Positions 1-8,505 of a DNA stretch of 64,000 bases are shown here, one piece after another (positions within the stretch are counted from its first letter, which is position 1; the number at the start of each line of letters is the position of its first letter). This stretch comes from Strix aluco (lineage: Eukaryota > Chordata > Aves > Strigiformes > Strigidae). The notes under the pieces are model-generated. The model did not search any database, had not been told where the DNA came from, and saw only the letters and a list, made by a program, of their open reading frames with translations. The position numbers and the translations under genes are program-made. Location of the stretch: contig NC_133970.1 in assembly GCF_031877795.1 (NCBI RefSeq), forward strand, positions 46,131,287-46,195,286, read 5' to 3'.

Positions 1-2057
1 GGCACCAGCCCACTCAGTATGGTCATTTCTGTGTCCCAGATAAAGAACTGAAATTTATTTCCTTTCTTTTACTCTTTATCTTTGTGTGTGTGTGATAGAG
101 AAAGGAACAAATAAAAGAGAGAAAAAATCCACTATTTTTAATGTTTTTAGATTTCAAAACAGAACAAGCAAAACATCTGAGATGGGAATCTTAATGGTGG
201 TAGAGATCAAAAATAATCTTCCAGCTGTAGTATTTATGGTTTCAGTTTTAGTTTCAGTAGATAGGAAATTTGTTCCAGCGTCATAAGCTTACTTCCATTT
301 ATTGCCTGTTGCAAATGCTGGCACATACTTTTAGTGTGAATATTGTGGATACAGTCTGCGAATACATGTTGGCACTAGTTCCCTTGAAGCCACAGAAACA
401 CCTGCCTCCAAGCTAATTTATAATCTGCACCTATGGCCATGGGCCACTTAAAGTATATTGAAAAAAGTCTTGACAAACCATATGGGAAAAACTCTGTTCA
501 TTCTATTCCTATTCCACGTGACGTAAGTTTAGCATTAACAAGTTGCATTTTTATATTCAACTTTATAGATTGTTAATAATATTTAAAGATATTTGATATG
601 TAAGATCATGGGTCAAATATTTCTCACTCTACTCCTGTGAGTAGTCCCACAAACTTTATTTATACAACTAGTCTGAGGGAGAGTCATGCTTTACCTTCTC
701 TGTAAAATTATTCTGCAGCATTATGAGACAGCTGTCACCATTACTTACAGTATTCTCATTAACTCTGAAGCACAGTGTATGTCCTGTCCTTGAGCTCTTC
801 AGACTAAATCCTGTAAGATGAAGGAGAGTTGTCCACATATAAAAAGAAATCTGATAATGCAATAGGATGCCCTGGTTCTTCTCATATGATTCAGTATAGT
901 AAAATATAACATCCCCTTTATGTTTTCTAGGTTTAATGTATTCCATGTCATTCTACCTAGAAATGATTATGAAAATCCATTCAACCACTATTTCCTTAAC
1001 TATGTTTTTTTCTTTTGTTTATAAATGACTGTCAAGAACAGGTCTGTAAATGAGTCATTGCTTTTGACTCTAGTGTATCCAGCTGGCATTCTATATCTTG
1101 GCTCTGAACTAGACCTAGATGGTTTGGTTTTGTATAATTGTCATGTAAGTAATCAGGAAGTGGAATCTCCTGGGATGCTTATAAATATCATGAAGACTCA
1201 TTATTAAAAGTACCAGGAACAATTCTGTAGAAGATACATACATGGTGTGGAAAGCACAGAGAAGTTCAGGCTGTAGTAGTTTTTCTCCACTAACTTGCAC
1301 AGAAATGAAAAGCACTCCATAAACTACAGAGCAACATAAACAACTCATTCTGATTCAAATCTGGATCCAAGCTGGAATCTCCTTGGGTTTAGCATTTAGC
1401 ACTGAGCCCATTTCAACACAGAAAAAACAGCATAAAGTTTCCACAGAATTTGCAGTTTTATTGGAAATCAGCAGATGGTGCTTCCACAAGACCCTTTACA
1501 AGTTCTGCTTAATGGAATATATAGGTGGCTAGGTCGTGCCAAAATGTTAATTTTAACTGTCACGCCTGGCTGTGTATTGCACCTGTAAGGTCTGTTAATC
1601 GTCCAAGTTTCTTGCATTTTTTAAATTGCTGACCTACCCATAAAATGGGTGAATTATGTCAGAAGATTCACTGCTACACCTCTACAAATAACATAGTAGG
1701 TACTCAGATTCTGTCATTCTACATCCCCAAAGCTTGAATGAGTGATAAGAACAAACTGCATAGCTACTTCGCAAGGTTTCCTTGAAATCTAAAAATACTG
1801 GCTTACTTAAGTTAGACTGCAGGACAAAGTCCTGTGCAATTCTGGAATAAGTATCCCACCTGAAGAGGAAAAAGAGTTGCGGGGATCAAACAGCAGGCTT
1901 GGGACAGATAATAAATGGTGCTAGCACTGATGTGTTTAGGGCAAAAGTATCAAAAGCAGAGATGCAGCTGTTTGCACAGCTACCATCTATCTTGATTTCA
2001 GGAATAGCAAGGGAAGTTACTCCATGCCTCCACTTATTTGGCTTGTACCCTCACCTA
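1..2057. other. No gene or repeat recognised
   Basis: This stretch is AT-rich, unique-looking DNA. The open frames in it are short (112 codons at most), have no recognisable domain and lack splice-bounded coding character. I see no RNA gene and no LTR or LINE remnant that I can name. Confidence 0.5.
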
Positions 2058-2063
2058 CACAGA

Positions 2064-2467
2064 TGCTGCGGGAGGATATTGGACCTGCACAACTCTATGA
2101 GAGTTATAACAAGCAAAGCCGTTTATTTTTCCAATAGTACATACTTATGCTCTCGCCAAAGCTCTTACTTCATAATTAGCAAATCAGCAATCAGACAGCT
2201 ATCAACCTTTTCTCCTATCAGCATCAGACCACTCTAACACGCGCTGTGCAGACCAATCACCCTCTCGTTCACGCGCTGTTCACGCGGCGGTAACTTCTCA
2301 CAGTTCAGTACTTCGCCACAGCTCAGTGTTGCAGCTGGCCGCTGTTTTTCCCTGCCACCTTGGCACAGCTCAGCAGTTTCTGATCTTTCTCCCAAGGCCT
2401 GTTTCTCATCAAAGCCCTGCTGTTGATTCAGAGGCTGTGCAGGGCTGACAGGCCCATGTCTCCCACA
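2064..2467 (-). repeat. 3' LTR of the class II provirus
   Basis: This 404-bp repeat has TG...CA ends and aligns end to end with 8096-8499. Read on the minus strand it carries an AATAAA signal (complement near 2125-2130) shortly before the LTR end, as expected for the R region. It lies next to the polypurine tract, which identifies it as the 3' copy. The CACAGA duplication abuts it at 2058-2063. Confidence 0.93.
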
Positions 2468-2486
2468 TCTCCCCCTTCTTTGTTTT
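2468..2486 (-). promoter_or_regulatory. Polypurine tract of the class II provirus
   Basis: On the minus strand the bases just before the 3' LTR read AAAACAAAGAAGGGGGAGA, a typical purine-rich primer for plus-strand DNA synthesis. A 17-base copy of most of it occurs again at 7431-7447 inside the gag region. Confidence 0.8.
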
Positions 2487-2609
2487 ATAGCTGCACCTGC
2501 AAGACTTGTTTCAGAGCTTTATCAATTAAGCTTTAGACAAACTTCAAAAAACACAGCATACCTAAAACAATTCTACAAAAGGCTAAAAATAAAACAGCAG
2601 TTACAGTCA

Positions 2610-2876
2610 CTAGTTGAAAAGAGTAGGACAGTCTTTTTCACCATCACATTTCCAGGACACTGGGATACACTGGGTTGACTGAGGACCACAGCTGATTTCA
2701 TTTACCCGGCATGTTCTCATATGGCACAGTTCAGCACTCTCGTCAGACCCACCCTCGCAGTCCGGATCCCCATCACACTGCCATCTGTTAGGCACACACT
2801 GACCACTGATGCACACAAAATCAGATTCAGCACACGTCTTCTTCACACAAGCACGCTCATCACTGCCATAAAGCAT
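2610..2876 (-). CDS. VLDLR-like LDL-receptor class A frame captured in the provirus
   Basis: This is an open frame of 88 codons from ATG (2876-2874) to TAG (2612-2610) on the minus strand. It starts in the end of one LDL-A module ([12 protein letters not shown]). It then contains a complete module with six cysteines and the acidic calcium-binding pattern CDGDPDC...SDES, and then a second module ([10 protein letters not shown]...CIPVSWKC...CDGEKDC) that stops before its sixth cysteine. From memory the closest family member is VLDLR modules 1 to 3; LRP8 (ApoER2) is second. In host genes of this family successive LDL-A modules are normally on separate exons, so the intronless run suggests cDNA-type capture. 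It lies between integrase and the 3' LTR, where env belongs. There is no signal peptide or membrane segment in frame, so whether it was ever translated is unknown. Solo LTR 2892-3501 sits just upstream of the ATG. Confidence 0.8.
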   Translation of the reverse strand: MLYGSDERACVKKTCAESDFVCISGQCVPNRWQCDGDPDCEGGSDESAELCHMRTCRVNEISCGPQSTQCIPVSWKCDGEKDCPTLFN

Positions 2877-2891
2877 ATGACTAAGTGCTAC

Positions 2892-3501
2892 TGTACTGGG
2901 TGTGGCTGAGCCGGAATTGGTTTTCCCCTGTAGCAGCCCCCATGGTGCTGTGTTTGATGTTGGGAGCTGGCAGGGTGTTGATAGCACACTGGTGCAGTGG
3001 CTACTGCTGAGTGGTGCTTACACAGCACCAAGGCTCTTTCCGACATTTCCCCCCCTCCCACAGTGGGACGGGGTGGGCAAGATCTTGGGAGGGGACACAA
3101 CCAGGACAGCTGACCCCAACTGACCAAAGGGATATTCCAGACCATCTGACGGCTGCTCAGTATAAAGCTGGGAGAAAGGAGGAAGGGGGTGGGGTCACCC
3201 TTGGCCCTCCGAGGCAACCCCTCCGCGTATGGGAGCCCTGCTTCCTGAGAAGGCCCGACATCGCCTGTTCATGGGAAGGAGAGAATAAATCTGTTTGCTT
3301 TTTTTTTGCTTCCGCACGAGGACCTTTGCTTCGCTTTGCTTATATTAAAACTGCTTTTGTTTTACCCACAAGGGTTGGTTTTTTTTCCCTATCTTATTTT
3401 CTTTCCCCTCTTTGCCCTGTTGAGAAAAAAGGGGAACAGTGGGGAAGTGATAGAGCGACTTGGTGGGTACCTGGCATTTAGCAAAGGTCAAACCCCCCAC
3501 A
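2892..3501 (+). mobile_element. Solo LTR (ERV-L-like family) nested in the provirus
   Basis: This is a 610-bp LTR with TGTACTGGG...CCCACA ends and an exact 5-bp duplication GCTAC (2887-2891 and 3502-3506). It is an inverted, diverged copy of the LTRs of the provirus at 13618-20013. It has a TATA-like element (CAGTATAAAGC near 3160) and AATAAA near 3284, both in + orientation. No internal region remains, so it arose by recombination between two LTRs. Confidence 0.92.
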
Positions 3502-3506
3502 GCTAC

Positions 3507-4354
3507 AAAATAAGGAAGATACAGAATAGCACACTTACTTAATGGGGTACTAACATTCAGATCCGCAATTGCTGGGGAACCCTGGCCGGAAATCCTACGC
3601 GATGCGTCCATCCGTAGGTGAGGCATCCAACATCGCTGCAAGCAGGTCCAGCCTCATATATCTAAATCAGCAGGCCAAAATAACTGGCAACTTTCTTTGA
3701 GCAGAAACATCTGCTCTCATCCTCCTGTTGGGTTCCACCCAGAGCCTGGCCACCACTCAAGGGGAAAACCAAGGGAGTTTCTAATAAGGTTAAACACTTG
3801 AGTTCTTAATTCTTAATATTGCTAAACAAAGTTGAATACACACATTCTTATAGCATTTCATCCTTATTAATAACTACATTTTGTCTAAGCTACATCTTTC
3901 ACTAGTGACTAGTAAGCCTATATATGTCATCAAGGAGTTGCAACTACTGTTAGCGTTTTCTCTGAAAAGAATTGGCAACTGCAGTGTGATTAAGGACCGA
4001 GATAGTGTATTTGGTCCTATTGCAGCAGCAAGCATTACCCATCCATTCTGCTTAAATGATCAGTCGAAGAGACCGCAAACTGTCGGCACAGGGGCATCCA
4101 CAGCACCCACAGCCGGCTCCTGAGTGTCCACCAAAAGCTGCCTCTCACGCCTCGGGTGTGGTCGCACACACCTTGCCGGTAACCACCGGGGACCGTGACC
4201 TGTGGAGACACAAGCATAACCTCTTCCCCAGGTTATTAAAGGATCTGCTCCTGCCCAGTTACCACTCTCCAGGTTTTTGCTAACACTTGAGCCTTGCCCT
4301 GGACTTCTTGTTGATCTGGTATCTGCGACAAGAAGTGATGCAATATTGATGGCA
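3507..4354 (-). pseudogene. Region between integrase and the LDL-A frame of the class II provirus
   Basis: The upper end (about 4138-4250, minus strand) reads as a retroviral integrase C-terminal domain with the recognisable motif TWGRGYACVSTG followed by RWLPARCVRPH. Below that the reading frames break and I do not recognise an env surface or transmembrane protein. Near the lower end the minus strand has a pyrimidine-rich stretch ending in TTGTAG, like a splice acceptor, directly before the site where the solo LTR inserted. Confidence 0.6.
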
Positions 4355-4360
4355 CCTGTG

Positions 4361-4693
4361 TGTCGGGGGAGGCAGCGGGTCTGCCTCTAGTCTAACTGAA
4401 GAAGAATTTAACCTTGACGAGATTCCAGTGTATCCATGAGAGGCCAGAAAGTCCCGAGAAGTGCCATGGAAACAAGATTAGAGAACTAAGATAAGAAGAA
4501 CTGTCCTGGCGATTCAGGCGAGAAACTATCACCCAATCGTGAACTATTAGTTACTAAAGTAAACCAATCCTGTATGAACACCTACTTTGAAGAAGGTTAT
4601 AAAAAGGCTTGTTAGAACAATAAAGGGGCTTTTGTAGCCATTTTGGTCATTTCACACAATCTGATGTTTGTCGTGTCTGTCTCTACTGCGCCA
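4361..4693 (+). mobile_element. Solo LTR, class II type, nested in integrase
   Basis: This 333-bp LTR has ends TGTCGGGGGAGG...CTGCGCCA and an exact 6-bp duplication CCTGTG (4355-4360 and 4694-4699). It has a TATA box (TTATAAAAAGG near 4600) and AATAAA about 20 bp further (near 4619), so it is in + orientation, opposite to the host provirus. It splits the integrase region between the catalytic core and the C-terminal domain. Confidence 0.9.
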
Positions 4694-4698
4694 CCTGT

Positions 4699-5498
4699 GA
4701 GTCAGGGGAAATGTTTAAAAAGTTCATGACATATAATACCTTATTTAGCCTTTCGTGAGGTGTAGATTGATCCCCTCCATCTCCCCCTTTTTGTTGTTGC
4801 AATAGATGCTTTAGCGTGCCATGCGTACGCTCCACAATGGCCTGTCCGGTCGGTGAGTGGGGAATGCCGGGCAGATGCTTGACTCCCCACTGTATGGCAG
4901 GACACAAACACTGCTCCAGAAAAGGTATCAACAGACACATGTACACATTTTAACGATCCAAATGCAGCGAAGTGAGTGACGCCAGATTGCCATAATTCTG
5001 AGGAGGTGAGTCCCCGAGGGTTGACACCACTAGCTGTTGAAGAGAGGGAGTCCTCTGGCATTCAGGGCAAGTGGCAATGATGTCTTTAGACTGACACCTT
5101 GATAAAGAAAACTGGTTTTGTATTGCCCTGGTGTTTTGGTGGAAAAATGCATGTGAAAGCTGAGCTTGCTCAAAGACATTTGTATTAGCCACTGTAACAT
5201 GTGCATAGTAACCGGAACAATGATACACACAGGTTCCTGACCAGCACTGCCTACCTTTCATGATCAGTCTGGCAAACATTTCTGGATGAGTAGTGACCGT
5301 CTTGTGCATTTGGTGTGACAATAAAATCCATTTAAGAATAACAAGAGGGTCACTAAGTGTTTCATCCCACTGAAACAGCAGAGCATAGGGCTGCCCTGGA
5401 GGGTTAAATAATATCAGTTGATAGGGATGGCCGGGCACACATCGGGATGCTTGTGTTTCTGACATGGCGTTAGCCACACGGTGGAGATCTTGTTTCAC
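4699..5498 (-). pseudogene. RT connection and integrase remnant (class II pol)
   Basis: On the minus strand, 5498 to about 5300 reads like the thumb/connection part of retroviral RT (YQLILFNPPGQPYALLFQWD region). It passes with almost no gap into an integrase zinc-binding domain (FHQNTRAIQ followed by CPEC). The catalytic core is split over two frames: an aspartate region near VSVDTFSG (about 4930) and the GQAIVERTHGTLK region with its glutamate near 4830. The roughly 120-residue RNase H domain expected between connection and integrase is missing, and at least one frame change is present. It cannot encode a working enzyme as it stands. Confidence 0.78.
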
Positions 5499-5753
5499 TT
5501 TCTCTGTAAGTACTCTGGGTGATGTCAGTGAAGGATCTCCTCACAAAATATCAAACAAGCTATGCAGATCATCATTAGTTAGGCCCAACAACAGCTGTAT
5601 CCAATTTATGGCTCCCAACAGTTTCTGTCAATCATTTAAAGTCTTAACATCAGTTTTAAGTTCAACCTGTTGTGGGACAATGGTCTGTTCACAAATTCTC
5701 CACCCCAGGTAGTGCCACGGTGATGACCTCTGTACCTTTTCAGGTGCTATTTG

Positions 5754-6428
5754 TCACCCCATTTGAGATACTGAGTCTTTGGGTAAAGCAAGAGCCTTTT
5801 CCATGATCTCCTGTGTTTCTGCTGCTATAAGGATGTCATCCATATAATGATAGATAACAGCCTGGGGGACCTGCATTCTAACAGGGCTCAAAGCCTTTGC
5901 AACAAACCACTGACACATCGTGGGGCTGTTTTTCATGCCTTGTGGCAAAACAACCCAGTGGTACCATCTTGCAGGTTCACTGACATTAATACTGGGAACA
6001 GAGAAGGAAAATTTAGGTGCATCATCCAGATGCAATGGAATGGTAAAAACCCAATCCTTTAGATCAATTATTACAAGATGCCAGTTTCAGGGAATCATTG
6101 TTGGGGAGGGCATTCCTGGCTGTAACGTACCCATATCCTCCATGGCATCATGAATGTGTCGGAGATCATGTAAAAGTCACCATTTACCACTTTTCTTAAA
6201 AATAACAAACACCGGGGAGTTCCAAGGACTGGTGGTGGGTACGAGATGTCCTGCACTTAATTGTTCCTGAACTAAATCATTAAGGTGGCACAACTGTTCC
6301 CTTGGCAAGGGCCACTGACCCACCCACACAGGTGATTCTGTTTTCCAGGTTAGTTTCAGGGTGGGTTTAGGGGTGGGCTGTGCTGCAGTGGCAATTAAGA
6401 CAAATTTGATCCAATTTGAGTTCCCCAT
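5754..6428 (-). pseudogene. Reverse transcriptase remnant (class II pol)
   Basis: Two minus-strand open frames (6428-6177 and 6035-5754) are consecutive parts of a retroviral RT. The first has the fingers motif [13 protein letters not shown]. The second has LPQGMKNSPTMCQ and the catalytic box YHYMDDILIA. Tyrosine-methionine-Asp-Asp fits class II retroviruses. About 140 bp between them is disrupted by stops. It follows the dUTPase/protease piece in the expected order. Confidence 0.85.
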
Positions 6429-6440
6429 CGAGCCATACAG

Positions 6441-6911
6441 TCACGACCCCATGATGTAATAGGGGTTTCCAATATAAATGGAGGAATATTTGCTACCCGG
6501 TTCTCTGGGCCCCTTACATGAATGAGATCTTTGCTTTGAAACGTTACAGCATGACCACCAACCCTGAAAAGCACTCGAGTTACCGAAGCTCACAGATATT
6601 ACAGTCACATCCGCGCCAGTATGTAATATGCCTGTCAGTTCAACAGATTCTTCTGCTTTGGTGAGGGCACATTTTACCAGAGGTCGACCTTGTGTCGCTG
6701 TCTGAGCCCAAAATATTTGAGGAGTACCTGCTGATCCAAATCCTGAGTCACCCCGGCTTCTCGGCATACTGTTAGGGGGAGCTGCAGTCAAATAAACAAG
6801 CTGAGCAATTTTTGACCCTTTTGTTACTGAACACGGGGGTACCGGGGTCCAGGCCATAATTCTGATTTCCCCTTCATAATCGGCATCTATGACCCCTGGT
6901 AAAACGAACAA
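6441..6911 (-). pseudogene. dUTPase and protease remnant of the class II provirus
   Basis: The minus-strand frame opens with a dUTPase substrate-binding pattern (PGVIDADYEGEI) and its KGSKIAQLV motif. It continues into an aspartic protease with an altered active site (HTGADVTVIS, where D-T/S-G is usual). Fusion of dUTPase to protease just before RT is typical of betaretrovirus-like elements. The His in place of the catalytic Asp would inactivate the protease. Upstream in-frame sequence (to about 6970) continues the dUTPase but contains a stop. Confidence 0.8.
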
Positions 6912-6959
6912 CCCCTGTAAGGTTGTAGATGATCTTCTGACAATATCCCCTCAGGCAGA

Positions 6960-7670
6960 TGGTACAAGGGTGCACTCTCCCCACAGAGTACGCACCTAAA
7001 TTCAAGACAACAATGAACACAGAGTTACTGCCTCCCGCTAGAGGAGATATTTCACCTGTGACACTTCAAACACTGAGCCCGAACAAACAGGCAGCACCAG
7101 TGACCCAGCGGGCGGGCACTAGGGCGCTCTGTACTAAGGAATGTTCCCTCGTCCTGCACTACCCCCCCACTGGTACAGAGTCTGCCCTGCGCTTCGTTCC
7201 TCTGCGGCCGCTTCCCTCGCGGGATAACGGAACTGCGGGTCAGAGAACTCCGCACTCCGCAGCTGCAGCTGGGCTGCGCCTCACACCCGCAGAACAGTCC
7301 CACACCCACACAAAGGGGCCCTTACACTTATTACTCACACAACATCAAATGACAAATACTACAAACATCAAAACACCATTAAGAATATATAAAGCCCTTG
7401 CTTGTTGATTATGTGGTGCGTCCAGAAAATTCCCCCTTCTTTGTTTTTAAATCAAGGCCTTTAGTGTACTGACCATCAGAGAGGTTTAAAGTTAGTCCTT
7501 TTAGAATGGACAAGGGACGCCGCATCCCAGTGTCAGCACCTTCTGTAAAAACTGCCGCTTTTGGTGTTCGGGGGAGGCGGGACGGACGATCGCGCGGTGC
7601 TAGATGGCCGCAGGCAGTCGCTCCGTGGCGGGGGGGCTTGAGGAGGCCCCAGGCCGCCGCCACCAACTCC
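6960..7670 (-). other. Unassigned segment between gag matrix and dUTPase
   Basis: Capsid and nucleocapsid should lie here, but I find neither a major-homology region nor a Cys-His zinc knuckle in any minus-strand frame. The segment is GC-rich in part and includes a second copy of the polypurine-tract sequence (7431-7447). It probably reflects a deletion or rearrangement. Confidence 0.45.
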
Positions 7671-7675
7671 GCGCT

Positions 7676-7942
7676 TTAAGTGTCCGAAACCAACTTCCAA
7701 GTGGTCGCGAGCTCACTGGCATGCTGATCCCCCTTGGAAATAGCTTCCCACAACTGTTCACCTCTTTCAGCCCATTTTGCTGGTTCAAAGGCTGTGAGGG
7801 TATCGGCAGGATGGCCGTGGTTTCTGCACCATTTAAGTAACCTTCGTACAGAAGTTTCATTATAAGTTATCCCTCTCTTAGAGAGTATATGCAGCAGGAG
7901 TCTGACAGTGGCCGTCTCCTCTGCGGACATGTTCTGCCCCAT
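7676..7942 (-). pseudogene. gag matrix remnant of the class II provirus
   Basis: An 88-codon minus-strand frame begins MGQNMSAEETATV, about 150 bp downstream of the primer-binding site, as a gag start should. Met-Gly at positions 1-2 would allow N-myristoylation. The helical text that follows (LLKWCRNHGHPADTL) resembles alpha/betaretroviral matrix proteins. The frame closes after 88 codons and no capsid follows. Confidence 0.7.
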
Positions 7943-8075
7943 GCTGCCCCCGACTGATCACCTGTCCCGGGTGATTTTCCGTCGATCGACTGTTTTCCAT
8001 CCTCCCTGTCACACCCCGCTGCAGACAGTACCTCCAATCGGGGATCCTCCCGCGGCATCTTCTGGGCTCCATCCT

Positions 8076-8093
8076 GGGACATCGGGGTCACCA
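8076..8093 (-). promoter_or_regulatory. Primer-binding site, tRNA-Trp-like
   Basis: On the minus strand, two bases after the 5' LTR, the sequence reads TGGTGACCCCGATGTCCC. The first 12 bases match the site used by avian alpharetroviruses for tRNA-Trp; the last six do not. The assignment rests on my memory of that site. Confidence 0.6.
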
Positions 8094-8095
8094 TT

Positions 8096-8499
8096 TGTTG
8101 CGGGAGGATATCGGACTTGCACAACTCTATGAGAGTTATAACAAGCAAAGCCGTTTATTCTTCCAATAGTACATACTTATGCTCTCGCCAAAGCTCTTAC
8201 TTCATAATTAGCAAATCAGCAATCAGACAGCTATCAACCTTTTCTCCTATCAGCATCAGACCTCTCTAACACGCGCTGTGCAGACCAATCACCCTCTCAT
8301 TCACGCGCTGTTCACGCGGCGGTAACTTCTCACAGTTCAGTACTTTGCCACAGCTCAGTGTTGCAGCTGGCCGTTGTTTTTCCCTGCCACCTTGGCACAG
8401 CTCAGCAGTCTCTTCTCTTTCTCCCAAGGCCTGTTTCTCATCAAAGCCTGGCTGTTGATTCAGAGGCTGTGCAGGGCTGACAGGCCGATGACTCCCACA
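8096..8499 (-). repeat. 5' LTR of the class II provirus
   Basis: This 404-bp copy is colinear with 2064-2467, with about 14 differences counted by eye. It is flanked on its outer side by CACAGA (8500-8505) and on its inner side by the primer-binding site, which makes it the 5' copy of a minus-strand element. Confidence 0.93.
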
Positions 8500-8505
8500 C
8501 ACAGA

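Larger units (their letters stand above)
2064..8499 (-). mobile_element. Class II (alpha/betaretrovirus-like) endogenous provirus, defective
   Basis: Two 404-bp direct repeats (2064-2467 and 8096-8499) begin with TG, end with CA and are flanked by an exact 6-bp target-site duplication CACAGA (2058-2063 and 8500-8505). Six-base duplications fit class II elements. In minus-strand order the interior holds a gag start, dUTPase plus protease, RT with a YMDD motif, integrase pieces, an LDL-A/VLDLR-like frame in the env position, and a polypurine tract. Gag capsid and nucleocapsid, RNase H and env are not recognisable. By eye the two LTRs differ at about 14 of 404 positions, while the coding region carries several stops, frame changes and deletions. 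Two younger solo LTRs interrupt it. Confidence 0.93.

Noticed and set aside
3011-3481. 156-codon plus-strand open frame at 3.0-3.5 kb
   Set aside because: It lies wholly inside the solo LTR 2892-3501 and reflects LTR sequence, not a gene.
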